Part shown: piece after piece, positions 7,629-17,279 of the stretch
Layout of the letters: every line of letters starts with the position of its first letter
Position numbering within the stretch: the stretch's first letter is position 1
NCBI RefSeq assembly: GCF_017874575.1
Contig: NZ_JAGGLU010000003.1
Location: 62,001-126,000 of the forward strand
DNA length: 64,000 nt
DNA from: Lactobacillus colini
Lineage (GTDB): Bacteria; Bacillota; Bacilli; Lactobacillales; Lactobacillaceae
Direction: 5' to 3'
Notes under the pieces: model-generated
What the model was told of the DNA's origin: nothing
Databases searched by the model: none
Seen by the model: the letters and a program-made list of their open reading frames with translations, nothing else
Made by a program: the position numbers and the translations under genes

Positions 7629-10034
7629 ATGGCAGTAAATTACGATACTAAAGATTACTTAAAGAGTGTTGACGCTTATTGGCGCGCTGCAAATTATCTT
7701 TCTGTTGGTCAATTGTTCTTAATGGATAATCCGCTCTTAAAGCGAGAGTTAAAGGCTGAAGATGTCAAGCCTAAGCCTATTGGACACTGGGGCACAATTG
7801 TACCGCAAAACTTTATTTATGCTCACTTGAACCGTGCCATTAAGAAGTATGACTTGAACATGTTCTATATCGAAGGTTCAGGTCATGGTGGTCAGGTAAT
7901 GGTTTCCAATTCATATCTTGATGGCTCTTATACTGAAAGATACCCAGAGATCACCCAAGATGAAAAGGGAATGGCTAAGTTATTTAAGCAATTTAGTTTC
8001 CCAGGTGGTGTAGCTAGCCATGCTGCTCCAGAAACCCCTGGTTCAATTCATGAAGGTGGAGAATTGGGGTACTCATTATCTCATGGTGTTGGTGCTATCT
8101 TAGATAATCCAGATGTGATTGCCGCTGTTGAAATTGGTGATGGTGAATCGGAAACTGGTCCATTAGCTGCTTCATGGTTCTCAAGTAAGTTCATCAACCC
8201 GATTAAAGATGGGGCAGTAATGCCAATCTTACAAATTAATGGTTATAAGATTTCTAATCCAACAATTGTTTCTAGGATGAGTGATGAGGACTTAACCAAG
8301 TACTTCGAAGGATTGGGCTGGAAGCCTTACTTTGTTTCTGCATATACTGGCGGCGAGTTCGATGGTTATAAAGACCACATGCAAGTTCACGAAGAAATGG
8401 CTAAGGTCATGGATGAAGTTGTAGAAGAGATTAAGTCAATTCAAAAGAACGCCCGTGAAAATAACGACGATTCACAAGTTAAGTGGCCAATGATTGTCTT
8501 TAGGGTTCCTAAGGGATGGACTGGACCTAAATTTGACTTAGATGGTAACCCAATTGAAAACAGCTTCCGTGCCCACCAAATTCCAATCCCAGTTGCACAA
8601 GGTGACATGACTCGTAAAGAAATGCTTACTGATTGGATGGAGAGCTATAAGCCAGAAGAGTTATTTAATGAAGATGGTTCACCAAAAGATATAGTATTGG
8701 AAAATACTCTTGAAGGTGACCAAAGAATGGCAATGAATCCTGTTACTAACGGCGGCATTAATCCAAAAGATCTAAACATGCCAGAATACAGAGATTATGC
8801 AATTAAATTTGATAAGCCAGGCTCAGTTGAAAAGCAGGATATGGCTGAATGGGCTAAGTATTTAGACAAGATGGCAGAATTGAACCCAACTAACTTCCGT
8901 GGCTTTGGTCCTGATGAATCTAAGTCTAACCGCTTATTCCAATTGCTTGATAGTCAAAAGCGTCAATGGATGGAAAGCATCCATACTCCAAATGATGAGA
9001 ACTTGAACCATGAAGGACGCTTGATTGATTCTCAATTATCAGAACACCAAGACGAAGGCTGGCTTGAAGGCTATGTCTTGACTGGGCGTCACGGCTTCTT
9101 TGCTACTTATGAGGCATTTGGCCGGGTAGTAGATTCAATGCTTACCCAACATATGAAGTGGCTACGTAAGGCTAAGGAACAATCTTGGCGCCATGATTAT
9201 CCGGCATTGAACCTGGTTGATACTTCAACAGTATTCCAGCAAGATCATAATGGTTATACCCACCAAGATCCAGGTATGCTTACTCACTTATATGAAAAGA
9301 ATCGTCCAGATCTAATTCATGAGTACTTGCCAGCTGATACTAACTCATTGTTGGCAGTATCTGATAAAGCATTTAGGGATCGTGAATGCATTAATGTTTT
9401 AGTAACTTCTAAACAACCGCGCCCACAATGGTTCTCAATCGAAGAAGCTAAGAAGTTAGTAGACAAGGGATTAGGTTATGTTGATTGGGCTTCGACAGAT
9501 CAAGGCAGCAAGCCTGATGTAATCTTTGCCTCAACTGGTACTGAACCAACCATTGAAGCTTTGGCCGCAATTGACTTACTTCATAAGAAGTTCCCAGACT
9601 TGAAAATTCGCTACATTAATGTAATTGATGTAATGAAGATGATGGCTCCTGAGAAGAATCCAAATGCTATCAGCAATGAAGAGTTTGATCGACTTTTCCC
9701 TAAGGAAACTCCAGTAATCTTTGCTTGGCATGGCTTTAAGTCAATGATGGAATCTATCTGGTTTGACAGGGGTCGCAATAAGGATGACGTTCACATTCAT
9801 GGCTACGAAGAAAATGGTGACATTACAACTCCATTCGATATGCGTGTCCTTAACCATATGGATCGTTTCGACTTGGCTAAAGATGCAGTTGAATCAGTTG
9901 CTTCATTAGCAGAGAAGAACGTAAACTTCATCAGTGAAATGGACGACTTACTTGCTAAGCACCACCAATATATTCGTGATAACGGTAGGGATATTCCTGA
10001 AGTTACCGAATGGAAATGGCAAGGTTTAAAATAA
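7629..10034 (+). CDS. xfp: Xylulose-5-phosphate/fructose-6-phosphate phosphoketolase
   Basis: This thiamine-diphosphate enzyme splits xylulose 5-phosphate (and often fructose 6-phosphate) with phosphate into acetyl phosphate and a triose or tetrose phosphate. The length of 801 residues is typical. Conserved blocks include [41 protein letters not shown], the diphosphate-binding GDGESETGP near residue 170, and [13 protein letters not shown] with the catalytic glutamate. AAGGAG lies 8 bases before the ATG. The codons are cleaner and more AAG-rich than in neighbouring genes, which suggests high expression. A single-gene transcript is likely, since a terminator follows. Whether it prefers one substrate cannot be read here. 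Confidence 0.96.
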   Translation: MAVNYDTKDYLKSVDAYWRAANYLSVGQLFLMDNPLLKRELKAEDVKPKPIGHWGTIVPQNFIYAHLNRAIKKYDLNMFYIEGSGHGGQVMVSNSYLDGSYTERYPEITQDEKGMAKLFKQFSFPGGVASHAAPETPGSIHEGGELGYSLSHGVGAILDNPDVIAAVEIGDGESETGPLAASWFSSKFINPIKDGAVMPILQINGYKISNPTIVSRMSDEDLTKYFEGLGWKPYFVSAYTGGEFDGYKDHMQVHEEMAKVMDEVVEEIKSIQKNARENNDDSQVKWPMIVFRVPKGWTGPKFDLDGNPIENSFRAHQIPIPVAQGDMTRKEMLTDWMESYKPEELFNEDGSPKDIVLENTLEGDQRMAMNPVTNGGINPKDLNMPEYRDYAIKFDKPGSVEKQDMAEWAKYLDKMAELNPTNFRGFGPDESKSNRLFQLLDSQKRQWMESIHTPNDENLNHEGRLIDSQLSEHQDEGWLEGYVLTGRHGFFATYEAFGRVVDSMLTQHMKWLRKAKEQSWRHDYPALNLVDTSTVFQQDHNGYTHQDPGMLTHLYEKNRPDLIHEYLPADTNSLLAVSDKAFRDRECINVLVTSKQPRPQWFSIEEAKKLVDKGLGYVDWASTDQGSKPDVIFASTGTEPTIEALAAIDLLHKKFPDLKIRYINVIDVMKMMAPEKNPNAISNEEFDRLFPKETPVIFAWHGFKSMMESIWFDRGRNKDDVHIHGYEENGDITTPFDMRVLNHMDRFDLAKDAVESVASLAEKNVNFISEMDDLLAKHHQYIRDNGRDIPEVTEWKWQGLK

Positions 10035-10053
10035 AATTTTAAAAATAAATTAC

Positions 10054-10093
10054 AAAAAGATAAGGGATTTTTTGAATATTCTTTATCTTTTTT
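10054..10093 (+). terminator. Terminator after xfp
   Basis: AAAAAGATAA (10054-10063) pairs with TTATCTTTTT (10083-10092) around a 19-base loop and ends in T residues. Confidence 0.7.
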
Positions 10094-10187
10094 ATTGCTT
10101 TAGATATTACTAAACTGGTAAAATAATCACACTAAAATTTTTAATATGTACGTGCAGCTTGTAATGGCATGCTATGGAAGGAACAAT

Positions 10188-10838
10188 ATGGATTTTAAAA
10201 CAACATTGGATCAACAAAGAGCCGTTAGAAAGTTTACAGATAAAAAGATTAGCGATGCAGATATTCGAGATATTATTGAGGATGCGCAACGCGCGCCTTC
10301 TTTGTTAAACTCACAACCATGGCGAGCCTATGTAGTACAAGGAAATATTGTTAAGAAGATTAGAAGTGATTTTAAGAAGTTAATTGAAAATGGTCAGTTA
10401 CCAAGAGAGGATTTTTCCAAAGTAATGGCAGTTCAGTGGGACACCTTTCCTAGTAAGAATATGAGCACAATGAGTGATGATTTGAATTATTTTTTGCGTG
10501 GGGAATTAGATCAATTTGACAAGGCACAACTTAATCTATTTAATGCTCCTACTTTAGTATTTATGACCATTCCTAAAAAGACTTCAGCTTGGTCAATTTT
10601 TGATTTGGGAGCTTTCTCTCAAACATTGATGCTTTCAGCGCAATCACGCGGAATTAGTACGATGCCAGCTCATGCAATTGTTAAGTTTCCAGATATTATT
10701 AGAAAATATGTCGATATTCCTGATGATGAATCAATTGGCATGGGTATTGGCTTAGGCTATCGTGATAAGAAGGCCATGATTAATAATTATCGTGCTAAAC
10801 GTTTACCAGTTGATAAAATACTCAAAATTGTCGAATAA
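10188..10838 (+). CDS. Nitroreductase-family flavoprotein
   Basis: It is 216 residues of the FMN-dependent nitroreductase fold. The N-terminal RAVRKFTDKKIS and the NSQPW motif match the FMN-binding region, and the later block QTLMLSAQSRGISTMPAHAI matches the second half of the fold. Such enzymes reduce nitroaromatics, quinones or flavins with NAD(P)H; the physiological substrate is not known. The ATG at 10188 is preferred over an earlier in-frame ATG at 10146 because GGAAGGA lies just before it and the family domain begins directly after it. It appears to be monocistronic with the next gene in the same direction 41 bases later. Confidence 0.87.
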   Translation: MDFKTTLDQQRAVRKFTDKKISDADIRDIIEDAQRAPSLLNSQPWRAYVVQGNIVKKIRSDFKKLIENGQLPREDFSKVMAVQWDTFPSKNMSTMSDDLNYFLRGELDQFDKAQLNLFNAPTLVFMTIPKKTSAWSIFDLGAFSQTLMLSAQSRGISTMPAHAIVKFPDIIRKYVDIPDDESIGMGIGLGYRDKKAMINNYRAKRLPVDKILKIVE

Positions 10839-10879
10839 CAATTGATTCTCATTTTGGATGATTAGCAGGAGAGCAGATA

Positions 10880-11584
10880 ATGGGAATGATTAAGTTATTA
10901 ATTACTGCTGACCAATGGGCTGGGTTTGATCAATGGTCTAATTTTACCTTGCCAGGTGTTTTTATTGTTGGCGGACTGATAGTCCTCTTTGTTGGTATTA
11001 TTCCTTTTGCTTATAAAAAGAATAAGATTACTAAGAGTTTATTCTTAATTTCTATTATTTTGATAATATGTTTTGCTAGTTTTGCATATATTAAGAATAA
11101 GGGTATGAAAGATTACTATGCAGAAAATAAATATATTACCCCTCAAAGCAGAACATATCAATTGCAAATGTTTTCTAAAAGATATTATGAGACTAGTGAA
11201 GTCCAAGCCTGGGAGTATGAAGATGACTGGCAGAGCTTATCTAAGCTAGAATCAATTTATCGCAGAATTCCAGTAAAGCAGCAAGTCACTTATTTAGGGC
11301 GTAAGAACAGCTATGTCTACATTAAAATAAATAAGCAAATCATTCGCTTCTATGAATCGGATTGTCAGACTACTGCTACTAATAAATCTTACATTACAGG
11401 TTATAAATTCCTAATGCGAGATAAAAGTTTCAGGCAAATAGGATTTATTGAACAACCTTATTATTTTGAAAAGTTAATCTTAATTCCTAAAGCTAAGTGG
11501 AATAAACAAGCTGATGATACAGTAGTAAGGAGTTATACTACCCCAGGGTTAGCAGGCAATTGGCTTACTGAAGCAAGAAAGTAG
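10880..11584 (+). CDS. Hypothetical membrane-anchored protein
   Basis: The family is not recognised. It has 234 residues with two hydrophobic segments (about 27-47 and 54-72) joined by a short basic loop, then a soluble C-terminal domain of about 160 residues rich in Tyr, Lys and Gln. The soluble part (TYQLQMFSKRYYETSEVQAWEYEDDW and later YVYIKINKQIIRFYESD) looks beta-rich. AGGAG sits 8 bases before the ATG. It may be co-transcribed with the nitroreductase, as no terminator separates them. The strong hairpin just after the stop ends the unit. No function is proposed. Confidence 0.65.
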   Translation: MGMIKLLITADQWAGFDQWSNFTLPGVFIVGGLIVLFVGIIPFAYKKNKITKSLFLISIILIICFASFAYIKNKGMKDYYAENKYITPQSRTYQLQMFSKRYYETSEVQAWEYEDDWQSLSKLESIYRRIPVKQQVTYLGRKNSYVYIKINKQIIRFYESDCQTTATNKSYITGYKFLMRDKSFRQIGFIEQPYYFEKLILIPKAKWNKQADDTVVRSYTTPGLAGNWLTEARK

Positions 11585-11593
11585 ATCATATTT

Positions 11594-11626
11594 AGAGATT
11601 GATTAAACTAGTCAATCTCTTTTTTA
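11594..11626 (+). terminator. Terminator after the hypothetical membrane protein
   Basis: AGAGATTGA (11594-11602) pairs with TCAATCTCT (11612-11620) and is followed by six T residues. Confidence 0.85.
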
Positions 11627-11771
11627 GTCATGAATAGAAAATACAAGTATAATTGATTTAGTAAATCAAGAATATAAGCGCTTATTATTTATCTGGCTTT
11701 AAAAGCTACTTTTATAATAATAGATGCTAGAATATATGTAGGCTAATTTGTATATATAAAGGTGAAAATAA

Positions 11772-13133
11772 TTGTCTTCGAAAGATATAACTACTAATTT
11801 AATAATTATTGTTATTACTTTTGCAATTGCGATCTTTTTCGTGGTTGCGGAATTTGCTTTGGTTCAGACTAGGGCTAGCCAACTTGAAGATATGGAAGCT
11901 AATGGTCAAGGTAACCCTAAAAAGTTAAAGCGAGCCTTGAATATGATTCATAATTTAAATGAGTCTCTTTCAACTACTCAGGTAGGAACTACCTTAGTTG
12001 GTGTTATCCTTGGCTGGGTTGGACAAGGTACGATAGAACAGTTGTTAACTAACTTGTTTGGGATGACGAATCTGTTTGGAGAGAAGACTAGTGGTGTTAT
12101 TGGTGCTACTTTGGGTGTCATCTTACTAACTTACTTAGAAGTTGTCGTAACTGAAATTGTTCCTAAAAACGTTGCGATTGACATGCCTGTCAAGTGCTTG
12201 ATGGCAGTGGTTAATCCTTTAACGGTCTTTCATACGATCGTGTATCCGTTCGTTTGGTTGCTTAACCATAGTGCTAACGGCTTATTACATTTAATGGGGA
12301 TGCAATCTGCTGATGAGGAGAATGAAGTATATTCTCAATCGGAAATCCTGCGCTTATCAAGAAATGCAGTTACTGGTGGATCTTTAGACAAGGATGATCT
12401 GCTCTATATGGAGCGGGCGTTTGAGTTGAATGATAAGGTAGCTAAGGATATTATGACTGACAGAACGCAGCTAGAAGTTCTGAACTATAAAGATAATGTC
12501 AAAACTGCCCTTGAAAAATATATTAAAGATGGTTTTAGCCGTTTTCCGGTGGTAAGAGACAATAATAAAGATGATGTAGTTGGCTATGTCTATGCCTATG
12601 ATATTGTATCGCAGGGCCGTGATAATCCAACTGTACCAATCACTAGAATTATAAGAGCGATAATCACAGTTCCTGAATCAATGTTGATTCAAGATATTTT
12701 GAAGTTAATGATTAAAAAGCATACCCCAATTGTTTTAGTAGTCGATGAATATGGTGGCACTAGCGGTATTGTAACTGATAAGGATATTTATGAAGAGCTT
12801 TTTGGCTCAATTAAGGATGAGATTGACGATGTTTCTGATGAATACATTGTCAAAGATAAAAATAATCAAATCCATGTATCCGGTAAGACTACTCTTTATG
12901 ACTTTGAACGCTACTTTCATAAGAAGCTTAAGAATTTCGAAGATAGTGATATTATCACTATCGGTGGCTATATGATGGAACATTATCCCAACTTAGAAAA
13001 GGATCAATCAGTTGAATTTGAAGGCTTTAACTTCAAGCTAGTGAATATTGAACAGGGCTTTATGCGATGGTTCATCGTTTCTGAAATTGCGAATGAAAAT
13101 GATCAAAAAGTAGCTAAAGATAACAAAAAGTAA
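11772..13133 (+). CDS. CNNM/CBS-domain transporter-like protein (HlyC/CorC family)
   Basis: It is 453 residues with a CNNM membrane domain (about 1-195, helices near 6-28, 66-88, 104-125 and 138-160), two CBS domains (about 215-335) and a C-terminal CorC/HlyC domain (about 350-440). Proteins of this family are linked to magnesium or cobalt efflux; the old haemolysin name is misleading. The start is TTG at 11772 with AAAGGTG just before it, and the first helix begins directly afterwards. A second, membrane-free CorC-type protein is encoded at 45394. It is monocistronic, ending in a compact terminator. Confidence 0.88.
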   Translation: MSSKDITTNLIIIVITFAIAIFFVVAEFALVQTRASQLEDMEANGQGNPKKLKRALNMIHNLNESLSTTQVGTTLVGVILGWVGQGTIEQLLTNLFGMTNLFGEKTSGVIGATLGVILLTYLEVVVTEIVPKNVAIDMPVKCLMAVVNPLTVFHTIVYPFVWLLNHSANGLLHLMGMQSADEENEVYSQSEILRLSRNAVTGGSLDKDDLLYMERAFELNDKVAKDIMTDRTQLEVLNYKDNVKTALEKYIKDGFSRFPVVRDNNKDDVVGYVYAYDIVSQGRDNPTVPITRIIRAIITVPESMLIQDILKLMIKKHTPIVLVVDEYGGTSGIVTDKDIYEELFGSIKDEIDDVSDEYIVKDKNNQIHVSGKTTLYDFERYFHKKLKNFEDSDIITIGGYMMEHYPNLEKDQSVEFEGFNFKLVNIEQGFMRWFIVSEIANENDQKVAKDNKK

Positions 13134-13134
13134 G

Positions 13135-13162
13135 AAAAAAGCACTTACAAAAGTGCTTTTTT
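13135..13162 (+). terminator. Terminator after the CNNM gene
   Basis: AAAAAAGCACTT (13135-13146) and AAGTGCTTTTTT (13151-13162) form a perfect stem with a 4-base loop. Confidence 0.9.
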
Positions 13163-13218
13163 GTGTAACATAATGTTATAATTCTACTAAAGCTTTATAG
13201 GAATGCAGGGGAACAAAA

Positions 13219-13788
13219 ATGACTAAGAGTGACAATATTACAGACATTATTGACCATGTTTTATACAGCCAAGAAGATATCCAAGCAATGTGCAAGCGCT
13301 TGGGTAAGCAATTAACAGCAGATTATGCTGGTAAGAATCCATTAGTTGTTGGGGTTTTGAAGGGTGCAGTATTCTTTATGACCGACTTAGTTAGAGAGAT
13401 GGACGTTGTCATGCAGAATGACTTTATGGATGTTTCTAGCTATGGTGATGGCTTTGAATCTAGTGGTAAAGTTAGACTAGATATTGATATTCAGGCTGAT
13501 GTCAAGGGACGCGATGTCTTGTTGGTGGAAGATATTGTAGATACTGGTCATACTTTGAAGTTTATGGAGGACTTACTTACTAAGCGTGGTGCTAAGAGTG
13601 TTAAGTGTTGTGCCTTACTTAATAAGACTGCACGTAGAGTTGATAATGTAACTGTGGACTATTACGGTGCAATGGTTAAAAATGAATTTGTAGTAGGTTA
13701 TGGTTTAGATTATTTAAATAAATATCGTAACATTCCTTTCATCGGTGTCTTGAAGCAGGAAGTCATTGATTCAAATTCTAATAAATAA
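13219..13788 (+). CDS. hpt: Hypoxanthine phosphoribosyltransferase
   Basis: It converts hypoxanthine or guanine with PRPP to IMP or GMP, the cytoplasmic purine salvage reaction. The PRPP-binding motif LLVEDIVDTGHTL lies at about residues 101-113. The N-terminal VVGVLKGAVFFMTDLVR, SSYGDG and the C-terminal VGYGLDYLNKYRNIPFIG blocks are all typical. The length of 189 residues fits the bacterial family. AGGGGA precedes the ATG. In many Firmicutes hpt sits between tilS and ftsH; here it stands alone between a CNNM gene and a permease. A bidirectional terminator separates it from the convergent permease. Confidence 0.95.
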   Translation: MTKSDNITDIIDHVLYSQEDIQAMCKRLGKQLTADYAGKNPLVVGVLKGAVFFMTDLVREMDVVMQNDFMDVSSYGDGFESSGKVRLDIDIQADVKGRDVLLVEDIVDTGHTLKFMEDLLTKRGAKSVKCCALLNKTARRVDNVTVDYYGAMVKNEFVVGYGLDYLNKYRNIPFIGVLKQEVIDSNSNK

Positions 13789-13803
13789 TTGAAATAGCTA
13801 AAT

Positions 13804-13845
13804 AAAAACAATGCCATGTACTCAATTAGGATTGGCATTGTTTTT
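13804..13845. terminator. Bidirectional terminator between hpt and the amino acid permease
   Basis: AAAAACAATGCCA (13804-13816) pairs perfectly with TGGCATTGTTTTT (13833-13845), with T runs in both directions. Confidence 0.88.
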
Positions 13846-13862
13846 GTTTTATTAAATTTAAG

Positions 13863-15170
13863 CTAGCTTATTATTTTTCTTTTCATATAGTAATAAACTG
13901 GTAATCCAAGAAGTGTTAAGCCAATTCCAGTTGCCGATATCCAGAATTCATTAATAATAGTTGAAATAACAATGAATAAACCGCCGGCAATTGAAATAAC
14001 AGGAATAATTGGATACCAAGGAACAATATAAGGTCGATCAAGCTTAGGCTCACGTAAGCGCAATATAACAACTGCAATTGAAACTAAAGTAGTGAATGTC
14101 CACATAACTAAGACGAGCATATTAGTTAATAGATCAAATGTTCCCAATAAAATCATTACTAATGAGATAGCTAAAATAATTAAAGCACTAATAGTAGGGA
14201 CACCAGTATTAACATTAATCTTACCAATCTTATTAGAAAGTGGTAGCATACCGTCTTTAGCCAGTGTGTATGGGATTCGCATTCCGGTAAGCATGAAGCC
14301 ATTAATCGCCCCATACACTGAGATTAAAATACCAATTGTAACTAACTTCCCACCCAAATTACCAAATAACTTTAGAGATGTAAGATAGGCAGTATTGGGA
14401 TTAGCGATGATATTTTTGAATGGCAGAGTTGACATAAAGGTATAATTAACCAGAACATAAATTAAAGTAATCAACGATAAGCCTAAGATAATAGCTCGTG
14501 ATAGGTCTTTTTCAGGGTGCCTTACTTCGCCAGCTAGATTAGTAACATTGATCCAGCCGTCATAGGCAAACAAGGCTGCAAGTAAGCCACTACTAAATGC
14601 AGCCCAAAATGAATGTCCGCTGCCAGCCTGAAAGGGGAAAACCTGAAGGTTAATCTTATCTTGATTAAACAAGCCGAAGATAACAATGAGGGCTAATGGA
14701 ATAATCTTTAAAATTGTAGTTAAAGATTGCATCTTACTAGAAAATTTAGTTGAAATAAAATTAAGTCCCATTAGCAATAGTGCTAAAAATAGCGCTATTG
14801 CTGTCGCATAACTGCTAGGCAGGTTAAATAATACAACAAACTGCTGCCCGAAGATAACACTTAAAGCGCCAATATTAGCGGGGAAATAGACTAGCATTTG
14901 CGCCCAACCAAATAAGAATCCCCATGCCTTGCCATAAGTATATTCGATATACTTAACACTGCCGCCAGTTACTGGAAGAGCGGCAGCAATTTCTGAAACA
15001 GTTAATCCGGAAGCAATCGAGACAGCACCAGCAACTATCCATACTAAAATAGTAAGTGAGGCACTCTGAGTATGTTCAGTGATGGTGCCAATTTTAAAGA
15101 ATACCCCGCCACCAATAACTGTTCCAACAACCGTCGCTAGCGCTTGGGCAAAACTAATCTGTCTTGTCAT
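13863..15170 (-). CDS. APC-family amino acid permease
   Basis: It is 435 residues with about twelve hydrophobic helices. The first helix carries the unwound substrate-site motif GTVIGGGVFF, characteristic of the APC superfamily and close to the L-amino-acid exchanger/SteT branch. The conserved FAYDGWINVTNLAGEVRHPEKDL region lies at about residues 205-230. The ATG at 15170 is chosen over an upstream in-frame ATG at 15203 because AAAGGTG stands four bases before it and the transporter domain begins just after. It is a single-gene transcript, convergent with hpt. The amino acid transported cannot be named. Confidence 0.88.
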   Translation of the reverse strand: MTRQISFAQALATVVGTVIGGGVFFKIGTITEHTQSASLTILVWIVAGAVSIASGLTVSEIAAALPVTGGSVKYIEYTYGKAWGFLFGWAQMLVYFPANIGALSVIFGQQFVVLFNLPSSYATAIALFLALLLMGLNFISTKFSSKMQSLTTILKIIPLALIVIFGLFNQDKINLQVFPFQAGSGHSFWAAFSSGLLAALFAYDGWINVTNLAGEVRHPEKDLSRAIILGLSLITLIYVLVNYTFMSTLPFKNIIANPNTAYLTSLKLFGNLGGKLVTIGILISVYGAINGFMLTGMRIPYTLAKDGMLPLSNKIGKINVNTGVPTISALIILAISLVMILLGTFDLLTNMLVLVMWTFTTLVSIAVVILRLREPKLDRPYIVPWYPIIPVISIAGGLFIVISTIINEFWISATGIGLTLLGLPVYYYMKRKIIS

Positions 15171-15300
15171 GAGTACACCTTTTTCTTTCTTAACTAGTGA
15201 CAATAAAACTATAGTTAAAAAATATTATACATTATTGCATTAACTAAGCTGGTAAGATGTGATAATTTTAAGTTAAAATATCCACTAGGGGGATTTTGTT

Positions 15301-16029
15301 TTGCGCCGCTACCGTCATAGATATCATCATAAGTATACTTTTCCGTCTATTATTATTTTACTTATCGTTGCAATTAGTATTTTGTTGTTTGGTGTTTATA
15401 ATTTACACCGTAGCACCAATACAACCGTACCACGAGGCTCAAATATGAGTGTCTTGGGAATTGAATTAGATCAAACTAAGGACGATGTTGACTTGCACAA
15501 GGTTCAAGACAATGGCGTCTCCTTTGTTTATTTACGGTCGACGCAAGGCAAAACCTATTTTGATGATAATTTTTTGCTTTATCGTGATCAGCTTCAAGGT
15601 ACGCGCTTATCTTGGGGGTCTATTGTTACTTATAGTAATGAAAGTACACCTTTGGAACAATACCAGTTTTTTATGAAAAAAGTTGGTCAAAATAGCGGAA
15701 ATTTGCCAGTAATGATTGTGCCTGCTGTCGATAGCCAAAGCAAGAAGTATTGGCGATCACTAGCTACGTTTGCGCAATATTTACAATCAAATGGTAAGAA
15801 AATCTTGGTGGCTGACAATCATCATTGGAAGAATCTATTCTTACCAGAGACGCAGTTCCTATATACTGGAGCTAGCTTAAAAAATCGCAAAGATTATTCA
15901 TTCTGGTGTTATACCCAAAATGGGCGAGTAAAGAACACTGAATATTTAGAAGGTGGAACTACCATGTTCGCCTATATTGGCAGTATGTCGAATTATCAAC
16001 AATTATATGATTCTAACTTAACTCAATAA
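15301..16029 (+). CDS. Membrane-anchored GH25-like protein, catalytic residues altered
   Basis: It has 242 residues: a very basic N-terminus with one membrane helix (about 15-36) and an extracellular domain that resembles glycosyl hydrolase family 25 lysozymes in order (VLGIELDQTK, FVYLRSTQGKTYFDDNF, then the beta strand LPVMIVPAVDS). GH25 enzymes use an Asp in GID and a DxE pair at the end of a strand. Here these read GIE and VPA, and the usual ATEG reads STQG. It may bind peptidoglycan without cutting it. The start is TTG at 15301 with AGGGGGA before it. The helicase gene follows 14 bases later, so they are probably co-transcribed. Confidence 0.65.
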   Translation: MRRYRHRYHHKYTFPSIIILLIVAISILLFGVYNLHRSTNTTVPRGSNMSVLGIELDQTKDDVDLHKVQDNGVSFVYLRSTQGKTYFDDNFLLYRDQLQGTRLSWGSIVTYSNESTPLEQYQFFMKKVGQNSGNLPVMIVPAVDSQSKKYWRSLATFAQYLQSNGKKILVADNHHWKNLFLPETQFLYTGASLKNRKDYSFWCYTQNGRVKNTEYLEGGTTMFAYIGSMSNYQQLYDSNLTQ

Positions 16030-16043
16030 GAAAGTGAAAAATA

Positions 16044-17279
16044 ATGTACCTAGAACCAATTCAAGAAGTATTAACCAAAGAAAATAAAACTAAACCTACA
16101 CTCATTCAAAAGAGTACCTATGAAGCCATTACTTCTGGTGCAAGTGTTGTAGGATTAGCTAAGACAGGGACAGGTAAGACCTTAGCTTATGGCTTGCCGG
16201 TTATTGAAAGGATTTCTGAGATTGGGGGGTTGGCAATAATTTTAGAACCAACCACCGAATTAGCAGTCCAAACCAGAGATGCATTGTTAGCTTATGTTAA
16301 GGCAATGGGATTGAAGGTTTTGGCTTTAGTGGGGGCAGGTAATCGTAAACGGCAATTAGAACGTTTACGCAAGGAGAAGCCACAGATTCTAGTATGTACG
16401 CCAGGTCGATTCTTTGACTTCCTATCAGATAATAGAATTAAAGTGGATCAAATTACTTCACTTGTAATTGATGAAGCTGATGATATTTTAGAATTTGCGA
16501 AGGTTGACATGTTATCTTCATTAGGTCAAAATCTTGAACCTCAAGCTCAGATTCTATTATTTGGAGCATCAGAATCTACAATTACCCGCAATTGTGAAGA
16601 ATTATTTGCCCATATTTTTTTATTAATTGATGTTCGCCCCGATCAGAAATCAAATGTGAAGCATGGCTTTTTGCAAGTATCGAACCAATACAAGATGCAG
16701 TTTTTGCAAAGATTAACTAAACTTGATAATTTCAAAGGAATTTTATTCTTTGATTCAACTGAAACAGAGATGAAATTTGCACGAATCTTTGCCCATAGTA
16801 AGACTAAATTTTCTGTATTAAGTAGCCAGGCCAATAAGCAAGAACGGGAACGAATAATGAGCCAATTTAAAGCTGGCAAGAGCAAGTTATTGTTTGCGAC
16901 TGATTTGGCTGCAAGAGGATTAGATATTCCAGATGTAACTTATGTAATTAATTTTGAAATTCCTAGTGAAGTGAATACTTACATGCATCGTAGCGGTCGT
17001 ACAGGTCGAATGAATAAGGAAGGGCAAGTTATAACGCTAGGTGATGACCATGACTTTAGGGATTTGCGTAAGTTGTTAGCAGATTCTTATCAAATTGAGC
17101 GGGTATACTTTGCAGGTTACCACCTAACTAATGAAAGACCAAAGAAAGCTAAAAATGATGATAGTTCAAGTCAAAAGCAAATAGTCACTAAGCCTGAAGC
17201 TAAACACAAGAAAAAGAGATGGCGTAATAAGAAGAATAAGGGCTATCATCCCCATAAAAGAAGAAAAGAAGGTAAGTAA
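16044..17279 (+). CDS. DEAD-box RNA helicase (CshB-like)
   Basis: It is 411 residues. The Q motif KPTLIQK is at 17-23, motif I AKTGTGKT at 39-46, the PTTELAVQ and CTPGRF blocks follow, the DEAD box (VIDEADDIL) is near 142, and ATDLAARGLD and HRSGRTGR (near 314) close the second RecA domain. A basic C-terminal tail (from about 370, rich in Lys and Arg) suits RNA binding. Motif III, usually SAT, reads GAS here. It would unwind RNA during ribosome assembly, decay or cold adaptation. Its stop overlaps the ATG of the PTS gene by one base, an odd coupling with no obvious functional link. Confidence 0.9.
   Translation: MYLEPIQEVLTKENKTKPTLIQKSTYEAITSGASVVGLAKTGTGKTLAYGLPVIERISEIGGLAIILEPTTELAVQTRDALLAYVKAMGLKVLALVGAGNRKRQLERLRKEKPQILVCTPGRFFDFLSDNRIKVDQITSLVIDEADDILEFAKVDMLSSLGQNLEPQAQILLFGASESTITRNCEELFAHIFLLIDVRPDQKSNVKHGFLQVSNQYKMQFLQRLTKLDNFKGILFFDSTETEMKFARIFAHSKTKFSVLSSQANKQERERIMSQFKAGKSKLLFATDLAARGLDIPDVTYVINFEIPSEVNTYMHRSGRTGRMNKEGQVITLGDDHDFRDLRKLLADSYQIERVYFAGYHLTNERPKKAKNDDSSSQKQIVTKPEAKHKKKRWRNKKNKGYHPHKRRKEGK

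Noticed and set aside
14092-14388. Plus-strand open frame inside the amino acid permease gene
   Set aside because: It is the complement of the permease coding sequence, with no ribosome site or family character.
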